Assembly: GCF_010119615.1 (NCBI RefSeq)
Contig: NZ_QOVG01000003.1
Coordinates: forward strand, 310,001 to 374,000
Reading direction: 5' to 3'
Origin: Pseudoxanthomonas gei
GTDB taxonomy: Bacteria > Pseudomonadota > Gammaproteobacteria > Xanthomonadales > Xanthomonadaceae
DNA: 64,000 bases
Under the pieces are notes generated by a model. That model ran no database searches. It saw only the letters and a program-made list of their open reading frames with translations, and was not told where the DNA came from. The position numbers and the translations under genes were made by a program. Of this stretch, positions 25,789 to 34,926 are shown in pieces. Numbering within the stretch: position 1 is the stretch's first letter; each line of letters starts with the position of its first letter.

Positions 25789-27156
25789 CTACCGGGGCGG
25801 CTCCACCGTTGCGGCCTGCGCGGGCAGCGCAGGCGAGCCCGTTGCACCGGCCGCGGTCGCGGCCAGCCGCCAGATCGTATTGCCCACGTCATCGGCCACC
25901 AGCAGCGCGCCGCGCGCGTCCTGGGCCACGCCGACCGGGCGGCCCTGGGCTTGGCCTTTCGCATCGAGGAAGCCGTCGAGCACGGTTTCGATCGGCCCGG
26001 CGGGATTGCCGTCGACGAACGGCACATACACCACCTTGTAGCCGCTCAGCGGCTTGCGGTTCCAGGAGCCGTGCAGGCCGACGAACGCGCCGCCCTGGAA
26101 ACGCGGCGGCAACGCGCTGCCGGTGTAGAACGCCAACCCCAGGGGCGCCACGTGCGAACCCAGCGCATAGTCAGGCGCGATGGCCCTGGCCACCATCGCC
26201 GGCGCCTGCGGCTTGACCCGCGTATCCACGTGCTGGCCGTAGTAGCTGTAGGGAAACCCGTAGAACGCGCCTTCGCGCACCGAGGTCAGGTAATCGGGGA
26301 CCAGGTCGTTGCCCAGCTCGTCGCGTTCGTTGACCACCGCCCACAGGCGCTGGTCGTGAGGTTGCCAGGCCAGCGCGGTGGGATTGCGCAGACCGCTGGC
26401 GAAGACGCGGCGCGTGCCGCTGGCAACGTCGATCTCAAGGATCGCGGCGCGGTCGGTCTCCTGCCCGATGCCGTTTTCGGCGACGTTGCTGTTGGATCCC
26501 ACGCCCACGTACAGGTGCCTGCCGTCGGCGCTGGCGACCAGGCTCTTGGTCCAGTGGTGGTTGAGCGGGCCGGCCGGAAGATCGGCGAGCCTGACCGGTG
26601 TTCCGGCCAGCACGGTGTCACCGGGGTGGTAGGAAAAACGGAGCACGGCGTCGGTGTTGGCGACGTAGAAGGCATTGCCCACCAGCGCCATACCGAAGGG
26701 GGAATTCAGGCCCTGGGCGAAGACGCTGCGGGTTTCGGCCACGCCGTCGCCGTCGGCATCACGCAGCAGGGTGATGCGGTTGGCGCTGGGCACGCCGGCC
26801 CCGGCCTTCTTCATGACCTTGTTGGCCATGAAGCCTTTGAATCCCTTCGAATCCTGGGGCCGCGGCGGCCCATTGGTCTCGGCCACCAGCACATCGCCGT
26901 TGGGCAGCACGTAGACGGTGCGCGGATGTTCCAGCCCGCGCGCGAAGGCGCTGACGGCGAACCCCGGCGCGGCCACCGGCGTCTTGCCTGCGGTCCAGCC
27001 CACCGCCGGCGCAATGTCCACGGTGGGCAGCAGCGAATGGGTGGGCTGGGCCAGCGTCGGCGCCGGACCGGTGTCCTGGGCCAGTGCATTTTCGGTGTGA
27101 CCCTGGCTGCAGGCCGAGGCAAGTATCAATGCGGGCAGGTAGGCGAAATGACGCAT
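25789..27156 (-). CDS. PQQ-dependent sorbosone dehydrogenase-like lipoprotein
   Basis: A 455-residue exported beta-propeller protein. The N-terminus (MRHFAYLPALILASAC) ends in a lipobox with Cys16. The body matches the L-sorbosone dehydrogenase/PQQ sugar dehydrogenase group: RTVYVLPNGDVLVAETN, SPFGMALVGNAFYVANTDAV, HHWTKSLVASADGRHLYVGVGSNSN, SGLRNPTALAWQP, DYLTSVREGAFYGFPYSYYG and GSWNRKPLSGYKVVYVPF. It probably oxidises a sugar or sugar alcohol in the periplasm. This is the second such enzyme in the window, unlike the one at 15360 in its inserts and length. Confidence 0.88.
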   Translation of the reverse strand: MRHFAYLPALILASACSQGHTENALAQDTGPAPTLAQPTHSLLPTVDIAPAVGWTAGKTPVAAPGFAVSAFARGLEHPRTVYVLPNGDVLVAETNGPPRPQDSKGFKGFMANKVMKKAGAGVPSANRITLLRDADGDGVAETRSVFAQGLNSPFGMALVGNAFYVANTDAVLRFSYHPGDTVLAGTPVRLADLPAGPLNHHWTKSLVASADGRHLYVGVGSNSNVAENGIGQETDRAAILEIDVASGTRRVFASGLRNPTALAWQPHDQRLWAVVNERDELGNDLVPDYLTSVREGAFYGFPYSYYGQHVDTRVKPQAPAMVARAIAPDYALGSHVAPLGLAFYTGSALPPRFQGGAFVGLHGSWNRKPLSGYKVVYVPFVDGNPAGPIETVLDGFLDAKGQAQGRPVGVAQDARGALLVADDVGNTIWRLAATAAGATGSPALPAQAATVEPPR

Positions 27157-27336
27157 CGTGGGTGTGTTCCATGCGGGGGATGAGGGAGTCTGCAACGAAA
27201 AGGGCAGCACGGGGGCAGACACGGTGTCCGGATCACGGTTTCTGGGGCACTGCTTTTAGGTTCTTCCGGAGCAGGGTTGCCGGACCATCGCAGGGTGACG
27301 GGTTAGCATTGCCGCCCCTCCATGGAGACTTCCTGC

Positions 27337-27855
27337 ATGACCCATTGGCAGCAATTGCTTCGCGACGTACCCGACTTCCCCCGCCCCGGCATCCTGTTCA
27401 AGGACATCACGCCGGTGCTGGCCGACGCCGAGGCCTTCGCTGAAGCGATCGCGGAGATGGCTGCACCCTGGCGCGACGTGCGCGTGGATGCGGTGGTGGG
27501 GATCGAATCGCGCGGCTTCATTCTCGGTGCCGCGCTGGCCCTGGCCCTGCACACCGGCTTCGTGCCGGTGCGCAAGCCGGGCAAGCTGCCGGCCGCCACC
27601 CTGTCACTGGACTACGCACTGGAATACGGCAGCGATCGCCTGCAGATCCATGCCGACGCGCTGCCACCGGGCGCGCGCGTGCTGGTGGTCGACGACGTGC
27701 TGGCCACCGGCGGCACCCTGAAGGCCGCACTGGCGCTGGTGCGCCAGCAGGGCGCCGAGGTGCTGGGCGCGGCGGTGCTGCTGGAACTGGGCTTCCTGGG
27801 CGCGCGCGAACGCTGGGACGATCCCGCACCGCTGCTGGCCGCGGCGGTGTTCTAG
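27337..27855 (+). CDS. apt: Adenine phosphoribosyltransferase
   Basis: A 172-residue cytoplasmic enzyme of purine salvage (adenine + PRPP to AMP + PPi). The PRPP loop [16 protein letters not shown], the N-terminal [16 protein letters not shown] and [14 protein letters not shown] are diagnostic. Length is normal. The ATG at 27337 follows GGAGACTTCCTGC; a start at 27322 would put the ribosome site inside the gene. Confidence 0.97.
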   Translation: MTHWQQLLRDVPDFPRPGILFKDITPVLADAEAFAEAIAEMAAPWRDVRVDAVVGIESRGFILGAALALALHTGFVPVRKPGKLPAATLSLDYALEYGSDRLQIHADALPPGARVLVVDDVLATGGTLKAALALVRQQGAEVLGAAVLLELGFLGARERWDDPAPLLAAAVF

Positions 27856-27916
27856 CGACGGCCCGCGGCTGTGACGGAACGCGGCAGCGACGCGTGTTCC
27901 TGCAAAAAAGGAACCA

Positions 27917-28432
27917 TCAGCTCCCAGCCAGGAAATCCGACTTGCCCAGCGGTACGCCCGCGCTACGCAGAATCGCGTACGTCGTGGCGACATGGAAATA
28001 CAAATTGGGAATAGCGAAGCCGAGCAGATAGGCGCGGCCGTCGAACTGCAGCGGCTCACGGCCGCGGCGCGGCACCGAAATCGCACGGCCTTCGCTGCCG
28101 GCGAACTGCTCCGGGGTGAACGTATCCAGATAGTCGATGGCGCGGTCCAGGCGAGCGTACAACTGCGCGAAGCTGGTTTCTTCGTCTTCGAAACGCAGTG
28201 CCTCCACGCCGGCCAGCCGCGCTGCCGCATTCTTGGCCGTGTCGGTGGCGATCTGCACCTGGCGCAGCAGCGGCAGCATGTCCGGGTAAAGGCGCGTCTG
28301 CAGCAGTACGCCGGCTTCATAGGACTGCGCCTGGGCGTGGGCCTCGGCTTTCACCAGCAGCTGGCGCAGGTTGCGCAAGGCGCGCTGTCCCACCGGTACG
28401 GTGGCCTGGTACATGGAAAGGGAATCGCTCAT
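27917..28432 (-). CDS. DUF1993 family protein
   Basis: A 171-residue soluble helical protein (MSDSLSMYQATVPVGQRALR, PDMLPLLRQVQIATDTAKNAAARLAG, NLYFHVATTYAILRSAGVPLGKSDFL). This matches DUF1993, a four-helix family related to DinB-like proteins. It has no known substrate; a His in the NLYFHVATTY helix is the conserved feature. Confidence 0.88.
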   Translation of the reverse strand: MSDSLSMYQATVPVGQRALRNLRQLLVKAEAHAQAQSYEAGVLLQTRLYPDMLPLLRQVQIATDTAKNAAARLAGVEALRFEDEETSFAQLYARLDRAIDYLDTFTPEQFAGSEGRAISVPRRGREPLQFDGRAYLLGFAIPNLYFHVATTYAILRSAGVPLGKSDFLAGS

Positions 28433-28562
28433 GTCTGTCGTCCGCATTTGAAAGAGAGGCGAGTCTAGGCTGCGCCCTTGCGCCTGATTAGGCCTGCAGG
28501 GCGGGAGAGTCCATCCCATCCCGTTCACGGCGCCTTGCCACGCGCGGCGCGTCAATGAGGGC

Positions 28563-29522
28563 ATGCGCCCCGCCCTGCTGTTGACCACGCTGCTGTTGAG
28601 GTGCCTGCTGCTGGCATGCACGCCGGCTGCGGCCTGCCTGGCCGCGACCGACATCCGCGTGTTGCACGCAGGCGGCAGCCAGCTGCGCGTGGAACTGGTG
28701 GACGTGGACGACCGCGCGCGCGCGGCCATGCTGCATCGCTGGATCGCCGAAACCGCCGATGCGGCCCGAACCGCTTCCGGCCGCTTCCCGTTGCGCGATG
28801 CCTACGTGCGCGTAGAGCAGCGCGACAGTCGCGACGCCAGCCCGGTGCCGTGGGGACAGACGCGCCGCGACGATGGACAGGCCGGCGTGCTGCTGTACGT
28901 GCGAGGTGACGCGGGCTACCCGGAATTGCGCAGTGACTGGACCGCGATGCACGAGTTCTCGCATCTGTTCCATCCCGACCTGGGCGAAAGCGGACGCTGG
29001 CTGGCCGAAGGCCTGGCGAGCTACTTCCAGAACACCTTGCGCGCCCGCGCCGGCCTGCTGGACCCGGAACAGGCGTGGGAGCGACTGGATGCCGGATTCC
29101 GTCGTGGCGCCGCCGCAACCGACGGCGGCACGCCGCTGGAAACAATGGGCCGTGGGCGCGGCGGCACCATGCGCGTGTACTGGGCCGGCGCCGCGTATTG
29201 GCTGCAGGCCGACCTGGCCCTGCGCCACGCGGGCACCACGCTGGATGCAGTGCTGGACCAGTACTCGCGTTGCTGCCTGCAAGGCACCGGAGCGGTCGCA
29301 CCGCAGGATTTCGTTTCGGCGCTGGACCGCATCGCCGGCGGCCATGCGCTGTCCTCGCTCTATCGCCGCGATGCCGGCGCGCGCGAATTCCCGGTACTGG
29401 ATGCGTCCTACATAGAACTCGGCCTCAGCCGCACCGCGGACGGCCTGCGTTTTTCCAGCGACTCCCAGGCCAGCCAATTGCGCGAGGCGATCATGGGCCG
29501 GGGCCCGCCTCCGCAACGCTAG
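28563..29522 (+). CDS. Exported gluzincin-type metallopeptidase
   Basis: A 319-residue secreted protein. A signal peptide (about 1-27) is followed by a domain of about 90 residues and then a zinc site HEFSH (about 137-141) with the third ligand Glu in WLAEGLASYFQ, the spacing of M1/M61-type gluzincins. The later half (AYWLQADLALRHAGTTLDAVLDQYS) resembles the helical part of such enzymes. Cysteines SRCCLQ are unusual. It would cleave peptides in the envelope or outside. Its stop shares the bases CTAG with the convergent acetyltransferase stop. Confidence 0.8.
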   Translation: MRPALLLTTLLLRCLLLACTPAAACLAATDIRVLHAGGSQLRVELVDVDDRARAAMLHRWIAETADAARTASGRFPLRDAYVRVEQRDSRDASPVPWGQTRRDDGQAGVLLYVRGDAGYPELRSDWTAMHEFSHLFHPDLGESGRWLAEGLASYFQNTLRARAGLLDPEQAWERLDAGFRRGAAATDGGTPLETMGRGRGGTMRVYWAGAAYWLQADLALRHAGTTLDAVLDQYSRCCLQGTGAVAPQDFVSALDRIAGGHALSSLYRRDAGAREFPVLDASYIELGLSRTADGLRFSSDSQASQLREAIMGRGPPPQR

Positions 29523-30052
29523 GCCACCGGCAATGCCTGCGTCATCACCCAGTCCTGCTTGGGATCATCTCCGACGTTGAACACCGAACTTCCAACGATC
29601 TGGAAACCGTGCTTCTGGTAGAAACGTATGGCCTGCGCAGATTCCTGCCACACGTTCAGCCACACCGAACGCGAACCACGCACGCTGGCCGCAGCCAAAA
29701 GGGTGGCCACCAGTTGCGCGGCAATGCCGCGCCTATGGAAAGCGGCGTCCAGGTAGATCCGACCCAGCTCGACGGTTGGAAGCAGATCGATCTCGGGCGG
29801 TGGTCGGGTGCCCCAGCGCAACTGTGCGAAGCCGGCCCACTCATGGTCCTGCTCGACAATCAGGGTCAGGGTGTCGGGATCACGGATTTCGGCCGCCTGC
29901 AGGCCTGGCTGGTAGGTGGCATCCAGGAACCGGGCGACGTTGCCCGGCGTGCTGCAATGGCCGTTGGCGGCGATGAAGGTACGCCGCATCAGTTCGGAAA
30001 GCGCAGCGGCATCAGCGAGGCGGGCAGGCCGGATAATCGCATCGAACTTCAT
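29519..30052 (-). CDS. GNAT-family N-acetyltransferase
   Basis: A 177-residue cytoplasmic enzyme. The GNAT fold is shown by the start IIRPARLADAAALSELM, the central strand LGRIYLDAAFHRRGIAAQLVATLL (acetyl-CoA loop HRRGIA, R/Q-x-x-G-x-A form) and the end WQESAQAIRFYQKHGFQIVG. The acceptor substrate is not evident. The start at 30052 is the first position that gives a normal N-terminus; the gene overlaps the convergent metallopeptidase by four bases. Confidence 0.92.
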   Translation of the reverse strand: MKFDAIIRPARLADAAALSELMRRTFIAANGHCSTPGNVARFLDATYQPGLQAAEIRDPDTLTLIVEQDHEWAGFAQLRWGTRPPPEIDLLPTVELGRIYLDAAFHRRGIAAQLVATLLAAASVRGSRSVWLNVWQESAQAIRFYQKHGFQIVGSSVFNVGDDPKQDWVMTQALPVA

Positions 30053-30173
30053 CTGCTGCCTGCCCGCGCTGGTTCCTACACCAGCGTAAACGCAGGCGAG
30101 TTTTGGGTCAGGCCATGGACGCAGGCAGAGCCACCACGCAGCTGCCATGCGCGCACGGCCAGGCGACAAGGCG

Positions 30174-30199
30174 TGGGCGGCGCGGCGCCGCCCACGCAG
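30174..30199. terminator. Strong GC hairpin between convergent gene ends
   Basis: GCGTGGGCGGCGC and its complement GCGCCGCCCACGC lie one base apart, giving a stem of about 12 pairs, directly beyond the stop of the secreted protein gene at 30204. There is no clear T-run, so its terminator role is likely but not certain. Confidence 0.5.
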
Positions 30200-30203
30200 C
30201 CAC

Positions 30204-30836
30204 TTATTTGGCGACGAACTTCAGCGACCCGGTGTATTGCGGCCATGCGATAGAGGCATCACCGCGCACGTTGAGCGCCTTCTCCTCCCCCTTGACGCCG
30301 TTGCCAGCCACGCTGGCCAACATGGTCGGCATCCAGAAATCCACCACGAAGGCATTGTCCTTCTTGATCACCGGATTGATGCTGAGGGTGGTCGCCTTCC
30401 CTTCTTCGATGCGGAACACGACTACGTCATTGTTCACGAACGCACCCCGGTCCAGGATCTTCTGCACGTTGAAACCGGCTGTCATTTCCATGCCGATGCC
30501 GGTGATACGGTATTCGCCCGCAGGCAGGGTCAGCGTCTCGCTCTGGCCATAGCGGGTCAGGTGGCTGATGGGGAAGTCAATGAACTGCTTGTTGACCATG
30601 GTGAACACGATGAGGTTGTCGCGGATGCCCCACTCCAGGCCGCCACTCCTGAGTTGCTTGTCAACCTTCTTCGGCAGCTCCTTTTCACTGCTGAACGGCT
30701 TGATATCCACCAGCAGCGTGCCGGTACCCGTTTTCGACGAGGGCGGAGGCGCAACGATCGCGTTCTCCTGCGCACCGGCAGTTGGATTGGACAGTCCTGC
30801 GAATACAAGCAAGGCGGTTGCTAACAGATTCCTCAT
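30204..30836 (-). CDS. Secreted hypothetical protein
   Basis: A 210-residue protein with a signal peptide (MRNLLATALLVFAGLSNPTAGA). The mature part (GTGTLLVDIKPFSSEKELPK, LTLPAGEYRITGIGMEMTAG, ATTLSINPVIKKDNAFVVDFWMP) is rich in beta strands and resembles a single immunoglobulin-like or transthyretin-like domain. No family was recognised. GGAAATC precedes the ATG at 30836. Confidence 0.72.
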   Translation of the reverse strand: MRNLLATALLVFAGLSNPTAGAQENAIVAPPPSSKTGTGTLLVDIKPFSSEKELPKKVDKQLRSGGLEWGIRDNLIVFTMVNKQFIDFPISHLTRYGQSETLTLPAGEYRITGIGMEMTAGFNVQKILDRGAFVNNDVVVFRIEEGKATTLSINPVIKKDNAFVVDFWMPTMLASVAGNGVKGEEKALNVRGDASIAWPQYTGSLKFVAK

Positions 30837-31189
30837 GATTTCCAGATTCCCCAAGGCTGATTGAAATGATTGCAGGCATGTTCGGCCGATGCACTCCCGC
30901 AGTGGGACCGCGAGTTCTTCGTCCTCCGGAAAAAACACTGGGCGTTCCCTCACTTCCCCCCCCCAATCGACGCTCCCCGCGGCGGCAACGGCCGGGCCAA
31001 AGCATATTGGATTTCCCGACCGGACATGAAGTCGAGGCGCCGGTCTACGGCGCCCCGCAGGAAAATCCCCGCCACTGCAACCGACGCAGCCGGTGAGGGC
31101 TGGTGGCGCGAACCTAGCTTCTTGGTAACGATTCCGCCGCAGCTACTGCAACAGCATCACCAACGCCTGTCGATATAGGAAACGACCGC
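30837..31189. other. 353-base divergent gap with no gene seen
   Basis: The gap separates two divergent genes (a secreted protein and a flavin reductase), so promoters for both should lie here. Its right part near 31100-31180 is less GC-rich. I could not assign a -35/-10 pair or a structured RNA, and no open frame has the composition of a gene. Confidence 0.55.
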
Positions 31190-31759
31190 ATGAAGACCTT
31201 CCGCAAGCATGATTTCCCCGTCTCTGAAATCCGCCGTTTCCTCGAGCCCGGACCCATCGTGCTGGTCAGCAGCAGCTTCAAGGGAGAGCGCAACATCATG
31301 ACCATGGGCTGGCACATGATGATGGGTTTCGAGCCGGCGCTGTTCGCCTGCTATATCTGGGAACAGAACCACAGCTTCGAACTGGTCCGGCGCAGCAGGC
31401 AGTGCGTGATCAACCTGCCGACCGCCGACCTGGTCGATACCGTGGTCGCCATCGGCAATTACAGCGGCGCCGACCTGGCCGCAGACACCGACAAGTTTGC
31501 GTCCTTCGGGTTGACGCCGCGCAAGGCAAGCCTGGTCCAGGCGCCGCTGATCGACCAATGCCACTCCAGTTTCGAGTGCCGGCTGCATGACGGCAGCCAG
31601 GTCGGCAGGCACAACCTCTTCATCTGGGAAGTGGTCAAGGCGCACGTCGCGCGCACGCCGAAGATCCCGCAGACCCTGCACTACCGCGGCGAAGGCAGGT
31701 TCATGCTGTCAGGGCCTGATATTTCCCGGCGCCGGGGCTTCAAGCCCGGGATGCTCTGA
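31190..31759 (+). CDS. Flavin reductase family protein (FMN-binding split barrel)
   Basis: A 189-residue cytoplasmic protein. The fold is shown by VLVSSSFKGERNIMTMGWHMMMGFEPALFACYIWEQNHSFELV and CVINLPTADLVDTVVAIG, characteristic of the flavin reductase/DIM6-NTAB group, which supplies reduced flavin or binds FMN. SSFECRLHDGSQVG and FIWEVVKAHV continue the pattern. A clear ribosome site (AGGAAACGACCGC) precedes the ATG. Its last 51 bases overlap the convergent antiporter gene. Confidence 0.88.
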   Translation: MKTFRKHDFPVSEIRRFLEPGPIVLVSSSFKGERNIMTMGWHMMMGFEPALFACYIWEQNHSFELVRRSRQCVINLPTADLVDTVVAIGNYSGADLAADTDKFASFGLTPRKASLVQAPLIDQCHSSFECRLHDGSQVGRHNLFIWEVVKAHVARTPKIPQTLHYRGEGRFMLSGPDISRRRGFKPGML

Positions 31760-32986
31760 GCTCGCGGCGGGCAAACCGGACCGGTTCGCCTGCCCGGCCA
31801 GCAGGCGTCTCAGCTTCGGCGCCACCACCGGGATGGTCATCATGGTGCTGGCTATTGCCATCAGCAGCAGCGCGGTGAAGGTGGCATTGGTGATGATCTG
31901 CTTGTCCAGCAGGATGTTGGCGAAGATGATCATGATCAGCGCCTTGGTCTGCAGCAGCCAGCCGATGAAGGAGGCTTCGCCGGGCTTCCACTTCAGGATC
32001 CGGCCCGCCAGGTGCACACCGGCCAGCTTGCCCGTGACCGAAGCCAGCAGCAGCACGGCGGCGGCGATGAAGACCACCTCTCCGCCCACCGACCACGCGG
32101 TGCGCAGGCCGGTGCTGAGGAAGAACACCGGCATCATCACCAGCAGCACGTGGTGGCGCAGCCAGTCCATCTGCGCCTGGTCGAACCAGTCGGCATCCAT
32201 AACCACGCCGGCCAGGAACGCACCGACCATGAAGTGCAACCCCGCCCAGTCGGCGCCGAACGCGCAGACCGCCAGCCAGATCAGCATCACGTACCAGCGG
32301 TCGCGTTCGGGCAGCCGCACCATCAGCTTGCGGAACAGCACGCAAGCCACCACGAAGGCCACCAGGAAACCCACCTGCCGGCCCATGCGTTCCCAGTCCA
32401 GCAGCACGCAGGCCAGCACGCCCCAGATGGCCACGTCGTCCAGGCTGGCGTAGCGCAGGATGCGCTGGCCGATCGGCTGGCGCAGCACGTCGAGCTTCTC
32501 CATCAGCAGGATCAGGATCGGCAACGCAGTAACCGCGCAGGCCATGCCCACGCCGACCACGAACTGCCAGGACTGTCCTTTCTCGCCGATCCAGCCCGGG
32601 AACATCAGCATGCCGATGGCCGCCACGCAGCCGGTCAGCAGCGGCACGCCCAGCGCGAAGCCGGCGGTGATGCCGCTTTCGATGCGGTGCTTCCAGGCCT
32701 GGCGCACGTCCAGCTCGATGCCGGCGATCAGCACGAACAGCATCACCGCCCAGGCGCCCAGGCCATTCAGTATTTTGATGACATCCGGGGTGAACACGAA
32801 CTGGTAGTAGCCCGGCGCCATGGCGCCGAGCACGCCCGGACCCAGCAGGATGCCGGTGATGATCTGCACCACCACCAGTGGTGCGAAGTAATCGGTGCGC
32901 CCCAGCCGCCAGATCAGGTACGGCACGCTGAAGATGATCGCCATGGCGATCAGGAAAACTTCCATGGTGCTGATGGTGTGTGGCAT
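31709..32986 (-). CDS. Cation:proton antiporter (CPA2/KefB-like)
   Basis: A 425-residue membrane protein with about 12 transmembrane helices (MEVFLIAMAIIFSVPYLIWRLG, VVVQIITGILLGPGVLG). LDVRQAW and MVGAFLAGVVMDADW in the second half fit the Na+/H+ exchanger domain of CPA2 proteins. No cytoplasmic TrkA-N or C domain follows, so it is the short form. The ATG at 32986 follows GGGGACAC; an alternative ATG at 32965 would start the membrane domain directly. It overlaps the flavin reductase gene by 51 bases. Confidence 0.9.
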   Translation of the reverse strand: MPHTISTMEVFLIAMAIIFSVPYLIWRLGRTDYFAPLVVVQIITGILLGPGVLGAMAPGYYQFVFTPDVIKILNGLGAWAVMLFVLIAGIELDVRQAWKHRIESGITAGFALGVPLLTGCVAAIGMLMFPGWIGEKGQSWQFVVGVGMACAVTALPILILLMEKLDVLRQPIGQRILRYASLDDVAIWGVLACVLLDWERMGRQVGFLVAFVVACVLFRKLMVRLPERDRWYVMLIWLAVCAFGADWAGLHFMVGAFLAGVVMDADWFDQAQMDWLRHHVLLVMMPVFFLSTGLRTAWSVGGEVVFIAAAVLLLASVTGKLAGVHLAGRILKWKPGEASFIGWLLQTKALIMIIFANILLDKQIITNATFTALLLMAIASTMMTIPVVAPKLRRLLAGQANRSGLPAASSEHPGLEAPAPGNIRP

Positions 32987-33066
32987 GTGTCCCCGGATGG
33001 ATGTCGTGGCAAGCGTGGGACTGTCAGCCCTGCGCGCCGCGAGCCGTTCCATTCCCCGCCGACAGG

Positions 33067-34926
33067 TTACCGCGTGCCGGGGCCGCGCCGAACCTGCATG
33101 ATCGTCGCCGACTTGCCGGGCAGCGACAGCGGGCGCTCGAACGACACCGCGGTCCCCGTCATCACGTCACTGCCGGTGGCGCCATCCAGGTACTCCGCGA
33201 AACGCGCTGGCAGCAGTGTCCTGGCAGTCGCATTGCGGTTGAGGGCGACCATGACGGTGTCCTTGCCGTCATGCCGGAAGTAGACGTAGACGCCATCCTC
33301 CGGGCCATAGTGGCGCAGCTTGCCGTGCTGCACGACCGGCGTGCCCTTGCGCCATTGCAGCAGGCGCCGCAGGTAGTCCTGCGCATCGAGCTCGCTCGCC
33401 GAAAGCCCCGTGCCGGTGAATGCATTCTTAGCATCGCCGCGCCAGCCACCCGGCATGTCGGCGCGGATCCTGCCGTCATCGCGCTCGCGCGGGCCCTGCA
33501 TCAGCACTTCGGAGCCGTAGAAGAATTGCGGCGTGCCGCGCACCGTGGCCAGGTAGGCCATCGCCATCTTGAACAGGCCCACATCGCCGTCGACGTTCGC
33601 CAGCAGGCGGGTGGTGTCGTGGTTCTCGGCGAACACGACCAGGCTGGCGGCTTCGGGATACAGATAGTCGTTGCCAAGCATCTCGTACAGGCCAGTGAAA
33701 CCCACGTCGCCTTCCTTGGCCTCCTTGAACGCTTCGCGCAAGGCGATGTGCAGCGGAAAATCCATCATGCTCGGCATCCACGGTACGTGGCCGTCGGCAT
33801 TGGCCTTGCCTCGCTGCCAGTGCGCGACCGTGGCGGGACTGCCGCTCCATTCCTCGCCGACCATGCTGAAGCCGGGATATTCATCGAGGATGGCCTTGCC
33901 CCACGCACTGAGGAATTGGCTGTCGGCATAGCCGAAAGTGTCTTCGCGGATGCCGGACAATCCCGCGTACTCGATCCACCACAGGCTGTTCTGGATCAGG
34001 TAGGTGGCCAGGTGCGGGTTGCGCTGGTTCAGGTCCGGCATGCCTGGCGAGAACCAGCCTTCCACGAACGCGGCATGGTCCTGCGGTGCGGCATGCGGAT
34101 CCTGCACGGTGCTGCGCAGGTGGTTGGTGGGAGAGAACGTGCCGCCGTGGTTGATCCAGTCGGCCGTGGGCAGGTCCTGCATCCACCAGTGGCTGGAACC
34201 GATGTGGTTGAGCACCACGTCCATGAGCAGGCCGACCCCCAGTCCGCGCGCGCGCGCCGACAGTGCCCGATAGTCCTCGTTGCTGCCGAAGCGCGGATCG
34301 ATGCGATAGAGGTCGGTGATCGCGTAGCCATGGTAGGAAAACCGAGGCTGGTTGTTTTCCAGCAAGGGCGTCGGCCACAGCTGGGTGAAGCCCATGCCGG
34401 CGACGTAGTCCATGTGCGCGGCAATGCCGGCGAGGTCGCCGCCGTGGCGTCCGTTCGGATCCTTGCGGTCAGCGGCCTCGCGCATGCCCGGAACGCTGTC
34501 ATTGCCGGGGTCGCCATTGACGAAACGGTCCGGCGTGATCAGGTAGATGGCATCGGCAGGATCGAAGCCCTTGCGCGCCGCCGACCCCGCCTCGCGCGCC
34601 TGCAACAGGAACGGTCGCCGGGCGGCGACGCGGTCGCCTTGCAGCAGTTCGATGTCGAACGTGCCCGGAGCTGCATCGGCTGCGATATCGAGGGTGACGA
34701 ACAGGTAGTTCGGATTGGCCAACTTCTGCACATCGGACACGACGACTCCTGGATGTCCGACACGTGGCGCCAGCGACGCGATGCCCTGGCCATGGACCAT
34801 CAGCTCCACGCGGTGGTGCTTCATGCCGACCCACCAGCTTGCCGGCTCCAGGTGGTCGATGGCGAACTCGCGCGCCTGCGCCGCGGCGCTGCACAGGCAG
34901 AGGCAAAGCGCCAGCAGCAGTCTCAT
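33067..34926 (-). CDS. Exported GH13 amylase-family hydrolase (cyclomaltodextrinase/neopullulanase-like)
   Basis: A 619-residue protein with a signal peptide (MRLLLALCLCLCSAAAQA). The first 110 residues are a beta-sandwich cyclomaltodextrinase N-terminal domain (EPASWWVGMKHHRVELMVHG). The barrel holds all four GH13 motifs: DVVLNH near 236-241, GIREDTFGY with nucleophile Asp329, GEEW with acid Glu358, and FAENHD with Asp437. It hydrolyses or transfers alpha-glucans and maltodextrins. Its export fits a SusA-like periplasmic enzyme, but no maltodextrin transporter or other starch gene lies near it. Confidence 0.93.
   Translation of the reverse strand: MRLLLALCLCLCSAAAQAREFAIDHLEPASWWVGMKHHRVELMVHGQGIASLAPRVGHPGVVVSDVQKLANPNYLFVTLDIAADAAPGTFDIELLQGDRVAARRPFLLQAREAGSAARKGFDPADAIYLITPDRFVNGDPGNDSVPGMREAADRKDPNGRHGGDLAGIAAHMDYVAGMGFTQLWPTPLLENNQPRFSYHGYAITDLYRIDPRFGSNEDYRALSARARGLGVGLLMDVVLNHIGSSHWWMQDLPTADWINHGGTFSPTNHLRSTVQDPHAAPQDHAAFVEGWFSPGMPDLNQRNPHLATYLIQNSLWWIEYAGLSGIREDTFGYADSQFLSAWGKAILDEYPGFSMVGEEWSGSPATVAHWQRGKANADGHVPWMPSMMDFPLHIALREAFKEAKEGDVGFTGLYEMLGNDYLYPEAASLVVFAENHDTTRLLANVDGDVGLFKMAMAYLATVRGTPQFFYGSEVLMQGPRERDDGRIRADMPGGWRGDAKNAFTGTGLSASELDAQDYLRRLLQWRKGTPVVQHGKLRHYGPEDGVYVYFRHDGKDTVMVALNRNATARTLLPARFAEYLDGATGSDVMTGTAVSFERPLSLPGKSATIMQVRRGPGTR

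Noticed and set aside
25114-27183. 689-codon plus-strand frame opposite the sorbosone dehydrogenase-like gene
   Set aside because: Antisense shadow with His/Gly/Arg-rich composition; the minus-strand protein is clearly the real one.
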